A stretch of 64,000 nt of DNA, from the NCBI RefSeq assembly GCF_003353055.1, contig NZ_QKWJ01000017.1:1-64000 (forward strand), given 5' to 3'. The translations under genes and the position numbers were made by a program. Within the stretch, counting starts at the first letter, position 1. Each line of letters opens with the position of its first letter. The notes below the pieces were generated by a model, which saw only the letters and a list, made by a program, of their open reading frames with translations, ran no database searches and was not told the origin of the DNA. This DNA is from Cupriavidus lacunae (GTDB lineage: Bacteria; Pseudomonadota; Gammaproteobacteria; Burkholderiales; Burkholderiaceae). This document shows, piece after piece, positions 37,242-47,242 of this stretch.

Positions 37242-38465
37242 ATGATGTTTGAAACCTGGTGGCTGCTGGCGCTGCCACTTGTCTTTGGCCTTGGCTGGAT
37301 GGCGGCGCGCTTCGACGTGCGCCAGCTGATCAGCGAGCAGGGCGCCTTGCCGCGCTCGTATTTCAAGGGCCTCAATTTCCTGCTCAACGAGCAGCCCGAC
37401 CAGGCTATCGACGCCTTTGTCGAAGTGGCCCGGCTGGACCCGGAAACCACCGAACTGCACTTTGCGCTGGGCGCGCTGTTCCGCCGCCGCGGCGAGACCG
37501 AGCGCGCCATCCGCGTGCACCAGAACCTCGCCACGCGTCCTGACCTGCCGGAGCCTGAGCGCGAGCACGCGTTGTTCGAGCTGGGCCAGGACTACCTGCG
37601 CGCGGGCCTGCTGGACCGTGCCGAGGAATCGCTGCGCCGGCTGATGTCGGGCCCTTACGCGGCGTCGGCCAAGCGCGTGCTGCTCGAACTCTACGAAGTG
37701 GAGAAGGAGTGGCAGAAGGCGATCGAGGCCGCGCGTGAGCTGCAGACGCTGGAGCAGAAGAGCTACAGCCTGCAGATCGCGCAGTTCTGCTGCGAGCTGG
37801 CGCAGGATGCGCTGCAGCGCAAACGCCCGGAAGATGCGGTGAAATGGCTGAACCAGGCCGTCGCCGAGAATCCCGCCAACGTGCGTGCCCCGATCCTGCT
37901 GGGCGACGTGGCCGCGGCGGCAGGCGACACGCGCGCGGCGCTGGGCCATTGGCTGGGCATCGAGCGGCAGGACGCGTCCTTCCTGCCACTGGTGGCCGAC
38001 CGCGTGGTCAAGGCTTATGCCAGCCTGGATGAGCAAGGCGTGGCGCTGGAATGGCTGCGCGGCCTGCTCAAGGGCAAGCTGGCACCTGAGGTGCTTGATA
38101 CCGCCTACAAGGCCGAACTGGAAGTGAACGGCCCTGAAGCCGCGGCGCGTCTGATGCGTGAACAGCTGCGCCGCCAGCCCACGCTGCTGGCGCTGACCAA
38201 GTATTTCGAGGCGCAGGCGGCCGTGGCGGCGGCCACGCAGGCGATCGGCGAGACTCCGGCGGGCCAGGCTGAGGTCGCTGACGACTGCGACGAGGCAGGC
38301 AGGGAAACCACCGCCATCCGCGACCTGCTGCAGCTGCGCACCCGCAACCTGGCGCGCTACACCTGCCGCGAATGCGGCTTCCGTGCCCGGCTTTTCTATT
38401 GGCAATGCCCGGGCTGCAACCGCTGGGAAACCTATGCCCCGCGGCGTTCCGAGACCCTCGGCTGA
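37242..38465 (+). CDS. lapB: Lipopolysaccharide assembly protein LapB
   Basis: 407-residue inner-membrane TPR protein (YciM) that links LPS synthesis with export and promotes LpxC degradation by FtsH. A single N-terminal helix (about 3-20) is followed by repeated TPR-like helical pairs (about 60-320). A C-terminal rubredoxin-like zinc site has cysteines C375, C378, C389 and C392. The zinc site is needed for function in E. coli. The gene follows lapA closely and probably shares its transcript. Confidence 0.94.
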   Translation: MMFETWWLLALPLVFGLGWMAARFDVRQLISEQGALPRSYFKGLNFLLNEQPDQAIDAFVEVARLDPETTELHFALGALFRRRGETERAIRVHQNLATRPDLPEPEREHALFELGQDYLRAGLLDRAEESLRRLMSGPYAASAKRVLLELYEVEKEWQKAIEAARELQTLEQKSYSLQIAQFCCELAQDALQRKRPEDAVKWLNQAVAENPANVRAPILLGDVAAAAGDTRAALGHWLGIERQDASFLPLVADRVVKAYASLDEQGVALEWLRGLLKGKLAPEVLDTAYKAELEVNGPEAAARLMREQLRRQPTLLALTKYFEAQAAVAAATQAIGETPAGQAEVADDCDEAGRETTAIRDLLQLRTRNLARYTCRECGFRARLFYWQCPGCNRWETYAPRRSETLG

Positions 38466-38502
38466 TCCCGGCGGCCGGTGCAACAGATTCTGAACTGAAG
38501 CT

Positions 38503-39876
38503 ATGAAAGTCACCATTATTGGCAGCGGCTATGTCGGTCTTGTCACCGGCGCATGCCTGGCGGAGCAGGGCAACGACGTGTTCTGCCTGGACCTGGACGA
38601 ACAGAAGATCGCGCTGCTCAACGCGGGCGGCGTGCCGATCTACGAGCCGGGCCTGCAGGAACTGATCCAGCGCAATCGTGCCGCCGGCCGCCTGACCTTT
38701 TCCACCGATGTGGCCGCCAGCGTCGAGCACGCCGACGTGCAGTTCATCGCCGTGGGTACGCCGCCGGACGAAGACGGCTCCGCCGACCTCAAGTACGTGC
38801 TGGCGGCGGCCCGCAATATCGGCCGCCACATGACCGGGTTCAAGGTGGTGGTCGACAAGTCGACCGTGCCAGTGGGCACCGGCGATCGGGTCGCCGCCGC
38901 GATCCGCGAGGAACTGGCCGCGCGCGGGCTCGAAGACCTGCAGTTCTCGGTGGTGTCGAACCCCGAGTTCCTGAAGGAGGGCGCCGCGGTCGAGGACTTC
39001 ATGCGCCCGGACCGCATCGTGCTGGGCTGCAATGCCGACGCTGCCGGCCGTCACGCGCAGGCCACCATGCGCCAGCTGTATGCGCCGTTCAACCGCCACC
39101 ATGAACGCACTTTCTACATGGACGTGCGCTCGGCGGAGTTCACCAAGTACGCGGCCAACTCGATGCTGGCCACGCGCATCTCGTTCATGAACGAGCTGGC
39201 CAACCTGGCCGATGAGGTGGGCGCAGATATCGAACTGGTGCGCATGGGCATCGGCTCGGACCCGCGCATCGGCTACAGTTTCCTGTATGCCGGCGCGGGC
39301 TATGGCGGCTCGTGCTTTCCCAAGGACGTGCAGGCGCTGATGCGCACCGCCGCCGACCACGGCAAGCCGATGCGCGTGCTGGAAGCGGTGGAGGCCGTCA
39401 ACGATGCGCAGAAGCGCGTGCTGGGCGACAAGATCGTGCGCCGCTTCGGCGACGACCTGACCGGCCGCACCTTTGCGATCTGGGGCCTGGCGTTCAAGCC
39501 CAATACCGACGATATGCGCGAGGCGCCGTCGCGGGTGCTGGCGCGCGAACTGGTGTCGCGCGGCGCGGCGCTGCGCGTGCATGACCCGGTATCGATGGCC
39601 GAGGCCCGGCGCGTGCTCGATGCCGACCTGGCCGACCTGCCGGGCAGCGCCGCGCGCGTGAGCTTCCACGAGCATCAGATGGATGCACTCGATGGCGCCG
39701 ACGCATTGGCGATCGTGACCGAATGGAAGGTGTTCCGCAGCCCCGACTTCGGCCAGATCAAGCAGCGCCTGAAGACGCCGGTGATCTTCGACGGGCGCAA
39801 TCTGTACGAGCCCGAGGCGATGGCGGAACAGGGCATTGAATATCTCGCGATCGGCCGGGGCATGCCGGGGCAATGA
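38503..39876 (+). CDS. ugd: UDP-glucose 6-dehydrogenase
   Basis: 457-residue NAD-dependent enzyme that oxidises UDP-glucose to UDP-glucuronate for surface polysaccharide or lipid A modification. The N-terminal Rossmann motif is [17 protein letters not shown], the catalytic cysteine C271 sits in [10 protein letters not shown], and the C-terminal domain begins with [18 protein letters not shown]. Length is standard. It lies between lapB and the heptose genes, which fits envelope sugar metabolism. No strong Shine-Dalgarno sequence before the start. Confidence 0.96.
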   Translation: MKVTIIGSGYVGLVTGACLAEQGNDVFCLDLDEQKIALLNAGGVPIYEPGLQELIQRNRAAGRLTFSTDVAASVEHADVQFIAVGTPPDEDGSADLKYVLAAARNIGRHMTGFKVVVDKSTVPVGTGDRVAAAIREELAARGLEDLQFSVVSNPEFLKEGAAVEDFMRPDRIVLGCNADAAGRHAQATMRQLYAPFNRHHERTFYMDVRSAEFTKYAANSMLATRISFMNELANLADEVGADIELVRMGIGSDPRIGYSFLYAGAGYGGSCFPKDVQALMRTAADHGKPMRVLEAVEAVNDAQKRVLGDKIVRRFGDDLTGRTFAIWGLAFKPNTDDMREAPSRVLARELVSRGAALRVHDPVSMAEARRVLDADLADLPGSAARVSFHEHQMDALDGADALAIVTEWKVFRSPDFGQIKQRLKTPVIFDGRNLYEPEAMAEQGIEYLAIGRGMPGQ

Positions 39877-39945
39877 ACCCGGCTCAATGATTATGCAATG
39901 CAACATGCCGGTGGGCATTGACCCGGATGTTGCCAAGGAAACTCC

Positions 39946-40893
39946 ATGAGCAAGAACAGCGTTTCGCAGGAACAGATCAGCCAGTCCAGCATCCTCGTGG
40001 TGGGCGACTTGATGCTCGACCGCTACTGGTTCGGCGATGTGGACCGGATCTCCCCGGAGGCACCGGTCCCCGTGGTCCAGGTAAAGCGCAGCGACGAACG
40101 CCTTGGAGGCGCCGCCAACGTGGCCCGCAATGCGGCTGCCCTGGGCGCCCGCGTCGGCATGCTGGGCGTGGTCGGCGAGGATGAACCGGGCCGCACGCTT
40201 GAGGCACTGCTCGCCGAGAGCCGCGTACAGCCTTACCTGATGCGCGATCCGTCGCTGAGCACCACCATCAAGCTGCGCGTACTGGCGCACCAGCAACAAC
40301 TGCTGCGGGTCGATTTCGAGAAAACGCCCACGCATGAAGTGCTGTTGTCGGTGCTCGATGGCTTCAACGAGCTGATCCAGCAGTACGAGGTGCTGGTGCT
40401 TTCCGACTATGGCAAGGGTGGACTCACCCATGTCGGCCGGATGGTGGAGGCGGGCCGTGCCGCCGGGCGCAAGGTGCTGGTGGACCCCAAGGGGGATGAT
40501 TATTCCAAGTACCGCGGCGCCACCCTGATCACCCCCAACCGTGCCGAGATGCGGCGTGTGGTCGGTGCCTGGAAGAGTGAGCACGACCTGACCGCACGGG
40601 CGCAGAACCTGCGGCGCGAACTGCAACTGGAAGCCCTGCTGCTGACGCGCTCGGAGGAAGGCATGACGCTGTACACGGAGGCCGAGGTGCTGCATGTTTC
40701 GGCCCAGGCGCGCGAAGTCTATGATGTATCGGGGGCGGGCGATACCGTGATTGCAACGCTGGCCACCATGATGGCGGCGGGCGCGCCGCTCAAGCAGGCA
40801 GTCCAGCTCGCCAACCGGGCCGGCGGCATCGTGGTCGGCAAGCTGGGTACCGCAGTGGTTAGCTATCCCGAACTGTTTGGGGCCGCCGGCTGA
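39946..40893 (+). CDS. rfaE1: D-glycero-beta-D-manno-heptose-7-phosphate kinase
   Basis: 315-residue PfkB-type sugar kinase that makes heptose 1,7-bisphosphate for LPS inner-core synthesis. It corresponds to domain I of E. coli HldE; the adenylyltransferase domain is absent and must be encoded separately. The N-terminal [27 protein letters not shown] and GGAANVARN are diagnostic. The ATP-site signature DVSGAGDT has its base at D266. AAGGA precedes the start. The epimerase hldD follows. The gene is also called hldA or hldE1. Confidence 0.94.
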   Translation: MSKNSVSQEQISQSSILVVGDLMLDRYWFGDVDRISPEAPVPVVQVKRSDERLGGAANVARNAAALGARVGMLGVVGEDEPGRTLEALLAESRVQPYLMRDPSLSTTIKLRVLAHQQQLLRVDFEKTPTHEVLLSVLDGFNELIQQYEVLVLSDYGKGGLTHVGRMVEAGRAAGRKVLVDPKGDDYSKYRGATLITPNRAEMRRVVGAWKSEHDLTARAQNLRRELQLEALLLTRSEEGMTLYTEAEVLHVSAQAREVYDVSGAGDTVIATLATMMAAGAPLKQAVQLANRAGGIVVGKLGTAVVSYPELFGAAG

Positions 40894-40964
40894 ATCGCCG
40901 CCAACTCACCGACGCGCGTCAGCCGGATGCTCAGCGCAGTGTCGAACTGATCGTTGAATCGAAC

Positions 40965-41960
40965 ATGGCCATCATCGTTACGGGGGCTGCCGGATTTGTC
41001 GGCAGCAACCTCATCAAGGGACTGAACGCGCATGGCGAGGACAATGTCCTTGCCGTCGACAACCTGGCGCGCTCCGAAAAATTCCGCAACCTGGTGGATT
41101 GCGACATCCGGGACTACATCGACAAGGACGATTTCCTGGCCCGCTTCACGCGCGGAGACTTCGGCAAGGTGAAGGCCGTCTTCCACCAGGGCGCGTGCAC
41201 CGACACCGCGGAACAGGACGGCCGCTACGTGATGGCCAACAACTACCGCTACAGCCAGGCGCTGATGGAAGCGTGCCTGGCGCAGGGCGTGCAGTTCATC
41301 TATGCGTCGACCGCTGCCGTGTACGGAACCACGCCGGGGTTCCGCGAGGAGCGCGATTGCGAGCAGCCGCTCGCCATCTACGGCTATTCGAAGTTCCTGT
41401 TCGACCAGGTGGCGAGGCGTGCCATCGCGGGCGCGTTGTCGCAGGTGGTCGGCCTGCGCTATTTCAGCGTCTATGGCCCCGGCGAAACCCACAAGGGCCG
41501 CATGGCGTCCATGGTGCTGCAAGGCCTCGAGCAGTTCCGTGCCGAGGGCGCGATCAAGGTCTATGGCGAGTACGGGGGGTACGGGCCGGGCGCTCACAGC
41601 CATGATTTCGTGGCCGTCGAAGACGTGGTGAAGGTCAACTTCCACTTCCTGGAGCACCAGGGCAAGTCAGGGATCTTCAATGTCGGCACAGGGCGTGCGG
41701 AGACCTTCAACGATATCGCCCGCACTGTGGTCAATACGGTGAGGCTGTCTGAAGGCAAGACCGCCCTGACGCTGGACGAGATCGTGCAGGAGGGCCTCAT
41801 CGAGTATTCCCGCTTTCCCGAAGCGCTGCGCGGCAGGTATCAGTGCCTTACCCAGTCCGATGTGAGCCGGCTGCGCAGCGCTGGCTACACCGCGCCCTTC
41901 GTTCTTGCCCAAGAGGGTGTTGCGCGCTATTGTGAGTGGCTGCTGGCGCATGGCGCCTGA
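40965..41960 (+). CDS. hldD: ADP-L-glycero-D-manno-heptose-6-epimerase
   Basis: 331-residue short-chain dehydrogenase family epimerase that makes the heptose donor used for the LPS core. The NADP motif is [12 protein letters not shown], and the catalytic pair is Y139 and K143 in [20 protein letters not shown] and [12 protein letters not shown] are also typical of the family. It follows the heptose kinase by 71 bases. The product would be used by the GT9 heptosyltransferase-like enzymes encoded at 45-48 kb. Confidence 0.96.
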   Translation: MAIIVTGAAGFVGSNLIKGLNAHGEDNVLAVDNLARSEKFRNLVDCDIRDYIDKDDFLARFTRGDFGKVKAVFHQGACTDTAEQDGRYVMANNYRYSQALMEACLAQGVQFIYASTAAVYGTTPGFREERDCEQPLAIYGYSKFLFDQVARRAIAGALSQVVGLRYFSVYGPGETHKGRMASMVLQGLEQFRAEGAIKVYGEYGGYGPGAHSHDFVAVEDVVKVNFHFLEHQGKSGIFNVGTGRAETFNDIARTVVNTVRLSEGKTALTLDEIVQEGLIEYSRFPEALRGRYQCLTQSDVSRLRSAGYTAPFVLAQEGVARYCEWLLAHGA

Positions 41961-42106
41961 GTGCCGCGCAGTGATCCGATCCGGACACGCTTCTGTGTAA
42001 CCATGTGAACGTGTGTTGCCGCGTGCGCCGGCGCATGCGGTGAGCTCTATCCTGTTCCTGCCCTTGCCAATCCCGGCGAGGCGCCCAACCGGAAGGAGCT
42101 TCACAA

Positions 42107-42463
42107 ATGCTAAAGACGTGGTTCGGACAAGGCTGCCTGCTTGCGGCAGCCTGGATGTTCCTGGCGGGCGCTGCCTTTGCGGCAGTGGATGTCAACACGG
42201 CTGACGAGGCGGCGCTGACCTCGATCAAGGGCATTGGCCCGGCCACCGCGAAGCGCGTTGTCGAAGAGCGCAACCAGCACGGCCCCTACAAGGATGCCGG
42301 TGACCTTGCCCAGCGGGTAAGCGGCGTGGGCCCGAAATCTGCCGCCCGGCTTCAGGAGGCCGGGCTGACGTTCGGGGCCAAGGCTGCCGCGCCCGCTGCC
42401 AAGACCGCAGCGGCACCGGCGGCTCCGGCGACGGCGGCGGGCAAGAAGCCGGCCGCGCGCTAG
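42107..42463 (+). CDS. ComEA-like helix-hairpin-helix protein
   Basis: 118-residue exported protein. A Sec signal peptide (about 1-25) is followed by two helix-hairpin-helix motifs (VDVNTADEAALTSIKGIGPATAKRVVEER and GVGPKSAARLQ), which bind DNA. The tail is Ala/Pro/Lys-rich. Such periplasmic ComEA proteins help draw DNA in during transformation. In many beta-proteobacteria they occur alone, so natural competence is not proven. AAGGAG precedes the start. Confidence 0.88.
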   Translation: MLKTWFGQGCLLAAAWMFLAGAAFAAVDVNTADEAALTSIKGIGPATAKRVVEERNQHGPYKDAGDLAQRVSGVGPKSAARLQEAGLTFGAKAAAPAAKTAAAPAAPATAAGKKPAAR

Positions 42464-42731
42464 AGCCTGGCGGCGTCACGGCGACAGCCTGCCGTGCATG
42501 CCGCCATGCTGCTTGCTCAGTTCTCCCTGATGTCTTCCCGCCGGCCGCGGCGGCGATGCCACAGCGCATGGCGCAGGCCTTCGCGTGCTGCCGAGGCCGG
42601 AGTATCATGCGGACGCCGCGGCGGCCAGGCCGGCCCTGCCGGCGTTCGACGGCAACCAGCCCGTCATGCCGGACTCGCCGGCGAGCGGGCCGCCTGGCCA
42701 AACCGCCTGACCAAATAACAGGGAGAAAACA

Positions 42732-44030
42732 ATGAACCATGGCGATGACGCCGGATTCCTGCCGCGATGGCGTCTCAAGACCGAGGGCGTGATCGGACCT
42801 GACGAGCGATTGCCGGCCGGGCAGACCGTGCTCGCAGGTGTCCAGCATGTGGTGGCAATGTTCGGGTCGACCGCAATCGCCCCCATCCTGATGGGGTTCA
42901 ACCCCAACATCGCCATCCTTTTCTCGGGTATCGGCACGCTGATCTTCTTTCTTTGCGTACGCGGGCGGGTGCCGAGCTATCTCGGCTCCAGTTTCGCGTT
43001 TATCGCCGTCGTCATTGCCGCCACTGGCTATGCCGGCAGCGGGCCCAATCCCAATATTCCCGTTGCGCTTGGCGGCATCATCGCCGCCGGGGTGCTGTAC
43101 ACGGTGATAGGCCTGGTGGTGCAGGCGGTCGGTTATGCGTGGGTCGAGCGGCTCATGCCCCCGGTTGTCACGGGTGCGATCGTGGCCGCCATCGGGCTGA
43201 ACCTGGCCCCCGTGGCGGTGAAGGCGGTCAGCGGTTCGTCGTTCGACACCTGGGTCGGGCTGCTTGCTGTGCTGGCAGTCGGCCTGGTGGCGGTGCGCGC
43301 GCCGGGCATGCTCGGACGGCTGCCGGTGCTGATCGGCGGCCTTGCCGGCTATCTTGCTTACTATGTCGGGGCCAACCTGATGGGCCTCGGCAAGCCGATT
43401 GATTTTTCAGGCGTGGCGGCGGCCAGCTGGTTCGGGATGCCTGCCTTCACGGCGCCCGTCTTCGATGTCGGCGCCATGATGCTCGTGGCGCCGGTGGCAA
43501 TCGTGCTGGTGGCGGAGAACCTGGGCCATATCAAGGCAATCGGCGTGATGACCGGCCGCAATCTCGACCCGTATATCGGCCGGGCCTTCATCGGCGACGG
43601 TATTGCCACCGTGCTCTCTGCCAGCGGTGGCGGCACGGGCGTAACGACCTATGCCGAGAACATGGGTGTGATGGCGGTCACCAAGATCTACTCCACGCTG
43701 ATCTTTGTCGTGGCCGCAGCCGTTGCCATCCTGCTTGGCTTCTCGCCCAAGTTTGGCGCGCTGATCCTGACCATCCCCGGGCCGGTCATCGGCGGCCTGA
43801 CGATCGTGGTCTTTGGCCTGATCGCAGCCACCGCCGGCCGCATCTGGGTGCAGAACCGCGTCGATTTCTCCAGTTCGCGCAACCTGATTACCGTCGGCGC
43901 CACGCTGACCGTGGCGGCAGGCGACCTGACGCTCAAGCTTGGCGGCATGACGCTGGGCGGGATCGGTACTGCGACCTTCGGCTGCATGCTGCTCTACCAC
44001 CTGCTGGGCGACGGCAACAAGGACGCGTAG
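42732..44030 (+). CDS. NCS2 family uracil/pyrimidine permease
   Basis: 432-residue inner-membrane symporter with about 14 helices in the UraA/RutG branch of the nucleobase-cation symporter-2 family. It likely imports uracil or another pyrimidine. The substrate region includes VAPVAIVLVAENLGHIKA and GVTTYAENMGVMAVTKIYS, close to the TTYGEN pattern of UraA. The N-terminal 30 residues are cytoplasmic and polar. GGGAGA precedes the start. The 268 bases upstream show no riboswitch that I recognise. Confidence 0.9.
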   Translation: MNHGDDAGFLPRWRLKTEGVIGPDERLPAGQTVLAGVQHVVAMFGSTAIAPILMGFNPNIAILFSGIGTLIFFLCVRGRVPSYLGSSFAFIAVVIAATGYAGSGPNPNIPVALGGIIAAGVLYTVIGLVVQAVGYAWVERLMPPVVTGAIVAAIGLNLAPVAVKAVSGSSFDTWVGLLAVLAVGLVAVRAPGMLGRLPVLIGGLAGYLAYYVGANLMGLGKPIDFSGVAAASWFGMPAFTAPVFDVGAMMLVAPVAIVLVAENLGHIKAIGVMTGRNLDPYIGRAFIGDGIATVLSASGGGTGVTTYAENMGVMAVTKIYSTLIFVVAAAVAILLGFSPKFGALILTIPGPVIGGLTIVVFGLIAATAGRIWVQNRVDFSSSRNLITVGATLTVAAGDLTLKLGGMTLGGIGTATFGCMLLYHLLGDGNKDA

Positions 44031-44134
44031 CCACGGCCGGCCCATGGTGCGCCAGGGCCGGTGTGCAAAGCCCGGCCGCCGGCACGGGTAAGTGCGGTGG
44101 TTTACAATGGCCGCCAAAATACGACTCTCGCACC

Positions 44135-45037
44135 ATGGCCTACAAGACTATTGAAGACACCATCGGCAACACGCCGCTGGTCCGGTTGCAGCGGATTCCG
44201 GGTGCTGCCAATGACGCACGTGGCAATGTGATCCTCGGCAAGATGGAAGGCAATAATCCGGCAGGATCCGTCAAGGACCGCCCGGCCCTTTCCATGATCG
44301 CCCGGGCAGAGGCCCGTGGCCGTATCAAGCCGGGCGATACCCTGATCGAGGCGACTTCCGGCAATACCGGCATTGCACTGGCCATGGCAGCCGCCATCCG
44401 CGGCTACAAGATGGTGCTGATCATGCCTGAGGATCTCAGCCTGGAGCGCCGCCAGAGCATGGCCGCCTATGGCGCGGAGATCATTCTCACGCCGGTCAAG
44501 GGCGGCATGGAATACGCCCGCGACCTGGCTGACTCCATGGAGCGCGATGGCAAGGGTGTGATCCTTGACCAGTTCGCCAACCCGGACAACCCGCTGGCTC
44601 ACTATGAAACCACCGGGCCTGAAATCTGGCGCGAAACCCAGGGGCGTATTACCCACTTCGTGTCGGCAATGGGGACGACCGGCACCATCACCGGGGTCTC
44701 GCGCTACCTGAAGGAGCAGAACCCCGAAGTGCAGGTCATTGGCGCGCAGCCGGCGGAAGGTTCGCGTATTCCGGGTATCCGCAAGTGGCCGGAAGCCTAT
44801 ATGCCGAAGATCTACGACCCGAAGTATATCGACCGTACGGAACCTGTCAGCCAGGCGGATGCCGAGCACATGGCCCGGCGGATGGCGGCCGAAGAGGGCA
44901 TTTTCTGCGGGGTTTCCGCGGCGGGCGCGCTCTGCGTGGCCCTGCAGGTTGCGGAAACCGTGGAGAACGCGACGATCGTCTTTGTCGTCTGCGACCGCGG
45001 CGATCGCTATTTGTCCACAGGCGTCTTCCCGGCCTGA
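44135..45037 (+). CDS. cysM: Cysteine synthase B (O-acetylserine sulfhydrylase)
   Basis: 300-residue PLP enzyme making cysteine from O-acetylserine and sulfide or thiosulfate. The PLP lysine is K47 in NPAGSVKDRP. TSGNTGIALAMAAA and GTTGTITGVSRYLKEQNP are the cofactor and phosphate-binding motifs. The overall form is that of CysM rather than CysK, with the shorter N-terminus and GSRIPGIRKWPEAYMP. Start 44135 (MAYKTIEDTIGNTPLV) is chosen since sequence upstream in frame is not conserved-looking. Confidence 0.95.
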   Translation: MAYKTIEDTIGNTPLVRLQRIPGAANDARGNVILGKMEGNNPAGSVKDRPALSMIARAEARGRIKPGDTLIEATSGNTGIALAMAAAIRGYKMVLIMPEDLSLERRQSMAAYGAEIILTPVKGGMEYARDLADSMERDGKGVILDQFANPDNPLAHYETTGPEIWRETQGRITHFVSAMGTTGTITGVSRYLKEQNPEVQVIGAQPAEGSRIPGIRKWPEAYMPKIYDPKYIDRTEPVSQADAEHMARRMAAEEGIFCGVSAAGALCVALQVAETVENATIVFVVCDRGDRYLSTGVFPA

Positions 45038-45136
45038 GCTGGCGCGCGGCGACAGGTCGGCGCGTTCCTGGCCTTCATCATCAAGACCCGGCAGGCGGCC
45101 GGCTCGCCGGCCGTGCCGCACTGACGGCGGCGGTCG

Positions 45137-46192
45137 TCAGTTGGCCGCTCGCGCCTTGACCCCCATCTCCTTCTTTTCCAGGATCCAGTCGTTGACGATG
45201 CCGTGAACCGCCTGCGGCGTGAGCTGCCGCATGCAGTCACAGGTATCGGCCACGATCTTCTCGCAGGCCGAGCAGCTCTTTTGCATGGACAAGTTCTGTG
45301 CGCGAAGGCCGAGCGCAGCCCAGCGCCCCGGGTGCATGGGGCGGGTCGGCGGGAACAGTCCCAGCGTACGCTGGCCAATGGCCGCGGAAAGGTGCAACGG
45401 TCCGGTGCCGCTGGCGATGAGCCCGTCGGCCTGCTTGATCAGCTGGGTCAGCTGCCCCAGCGTCTGGGCGCCGCAGACGCTGGTCACGTTGGGCAACTGG
45501 AGCAGCGCATGCCCGTGCGCCTTCAGCCATTCCCCTTCCCTGGCGCTGCCGGTCAGCCACAGGTGCACATCCGGCTGTGACCGCAGCAATTGCGCGAGCG
45601 CGGTGTAATGTTCGATCGGCCATTCGCGGCCGTGTCCGTTCGATTTGGTATGCAATACCAGGTTGAAGCCGTAGGGCTGCAGCTGCTGGCTGATTTCGCT
45701 GTTGACCGGGATGTCGAAGTGATACATGCCCGGAATCTCTTCGCGAGTGGGGATCGACCTGGGGCCGAAGGCGCGCAGGAACTCAAAATTGATCTGGGCC
45801 TCGTGGTCTTCGGTAACCCGCTTGCTGAAGCGTACCCGGCGGTTGCAGTAGAACAGCAGGTACAGCTTCTGCCGGGCATTGCCGATCCGGTGCCTGATCC
45901 CGGCGCGGAATGCCGCGTATGCCAGCTTGCGGTCCGGTTGCGCCAACAGCAGGGTGTCGATATCCGAATGCTTCAGGTATTCCGCCGGCGCATCGGCAAT
46001 ATCCTCCAGTTCGATGACCTGGTCGATATCCGTGCAAAAGCGCACCAGCGGCGCGGCATAGGCGCGGCACAGGAAACTGATCCTGGCGCCGGGATTCATT
46101 TGCCGCAGGCGTGCCACCATGGGCAGCGTCAGGACGATGTCGCCGATATTGTCAGTACGGGAGACGAGGATATGCTTGCTTCGTATTGCCAT
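45137..46192 (-). CDS. Glycosyltransferase family 9 (heptosyltransferase-like)
   Basis: 351-residue cytoplasmic transferase of the ADP-heptose:LPS heptosyltransferase family. The N-terminal VSRTDNIGDIVLTLPMVARLR and the donor-site region GLIASGTGPLHLSAAIGQRTLGLF, followed by PTRPMHPGRW, are typical. The C-terminal segment has several cysteines (SCSACEKIVADTCDCM). It is the last of three minus-strand glycosyltransferases and converges with cysM. It may add heptose or a related sugar to the LPS core, or modify another glycan. The acceptor is unknown. Confidence 0.88.
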   Translation of the reverse strand: MAIRSKHILVSRTDNIGDIVLTLPMVARLRQMNPGARISFLCRAYAAPLVRFCTDIDQVIELEDIADAPAEYLKHSDIDTLLLAQPDRKLAYAAFRAGIRHRIGNARQKLYLLFYCNRRVRFSKRVTEDHEAQINFEFLRAFGPRSIPTREEIPGMYHFDIPVNSEISQQLQPYGFNLVLHTKSNGHGREWPIEHYTALAQLLRSQPDVHLWLTGSAREGEWLKAHGHALLQLPNVTSVCGAQTLGQLTQLIKQADGLIASGTGPLHLSAAIGQRTLGLFPPTRPMHPGRWAALGLRAQNLSMQKSCSACEKIVADTCDCMRQLTPQAVHGIVNDWILEKKEMGVKARAAN

Positions 46193-46240
46193 GACTCTTG
46201 AAGATGACTCGGTAGTGCTGCGGGGGGCCGGACGAAGCCG

Positions 46241-47242
46241 TTATTTCAGGACCCGCTTGCGCAGATAGCGCAGATACCACTTCAGGCTTTCCGCGGGCCG
46301 CCCCTGGCGGTACATGAAGCGCGAATGCATGCGCATCTCCTTGGTATTGCGCGGCGCCGGATCGAGCGGCAGATCCTGCCACGGCGACAATGCCAGGTAT
46401 TTGTGGAACAGTTTGCGCGCGTCATGGCCGCTCCAGTCCGCCCATGGCTTGACCGACCCGGCAAAGTGGATGAAAACGGCCTTTCCGACCGGCCGCATGG
46501 CGAACTTGTTCACGTTCAGGTCGTGAATCAGGTCATACAGGTAGTTCCAGCGCGGCGAGACATAGCGGGCGCGGCCGTTGAGCACGATGTTCAGTGCGTC
46601 CTGGTCGTTAAAGCGCATGTCGGTCTTGCTTTCGAGCAGGGCGTTCATGGTCTGCCCGGTGATGTCCTCTTGCAGCCAGCGCTCGATATTGATGAACAGC
46701 ACGCCGCCGTTGAAGTACTCGTTGTGCTTCAGGCCCAGTGCGGCCACGCGGCGCTGCAGGGTGACCGGCGCATCCGGCACGACCACCGCGATGTCCTCAC
46801 TGATGTCCATGTCGACCAGTTCGTCCAGCCGGCTGACGCACAGGATGTCGGCGTCCAGGTACAGCACCCGATCCGTCTGGCCTTGCAGCACGCTGGGAAT
46901 CACCAGCCGCGTGAAGATCGACAGCGAATAGTGCGAGTGGCCCAGGAAATGCGAGAACTGCTTGAACGAACCGAGGTCCAGCACATGCAGGCGCGTGCTG
47001 ACGGCGGGGTACATCGTTTCCAGGCGTGCCAGGCGGCGCTGGTTGTCCGCCGAGGCCGACAGCGTCAGCACGTGGAACGTGAAGTGCTGGCCCGGGTTGT
47101 TGTCGATGATCGAGCCAATGGTGCCGCCCATCGCCCGGAAATAGTTATCGTCAACGCAGAATGCGATGTGGAAGGACGGCTTGCCGTTCGGACCCGTTTC
47201 CGGGGTCGTGTCCAGCGCAGGGGCGCTCGCTTGGGGGTTCAT
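46241..47242 (-). CDS. Glycosyltransferase family 8
   Basis: 333-residue retaining glycosyltransferase of the RfaJ/WaaJ type. The N-terminal IAFCVDDNYFRAMGGTIGSII binds the nucleotide sugar. DxD is in RVLYLDADILC, and the NGGVLFINIERW and NDQDALNIVL motifs follow. Family members transfer glucose or galactose to LPS core. The start at 47242 overlaps the stop of the upstream GT9 gene (ATGA), so translation is coupled. The C-terminal basic segment could bind the membrane surface. Confidence 0.9.
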   Translation of the reverse strand: MNPQASAPALDTTPETGPNGKPSFHIAFCVDDNYFRAMGGTIGSIIDNNPGQHFTFHVLTLSASADNQRRLARLETMYPAVSTRLHVLDLGSFKQFSHFLGHSHYSLSIFTRLVIPSVLQGQTDRVLYLDADILCVSRLDELVDMDISEDIAVVVPDAPVTLQRRVAALGLKHNEYFNGGVLFINIERWLQEDITGQTMNALLESKTDMRFNDQDALNIVLNGRARYVSPRWNYLYDLIHDLNVNKFAMRPVGKAVFIHFAGSVKPWADWSGHDARKLFHKYLALSPWQDLPLDPAPRNTKEMRMHSRFMYRQGRPAESLKWYLRYLRKRVLK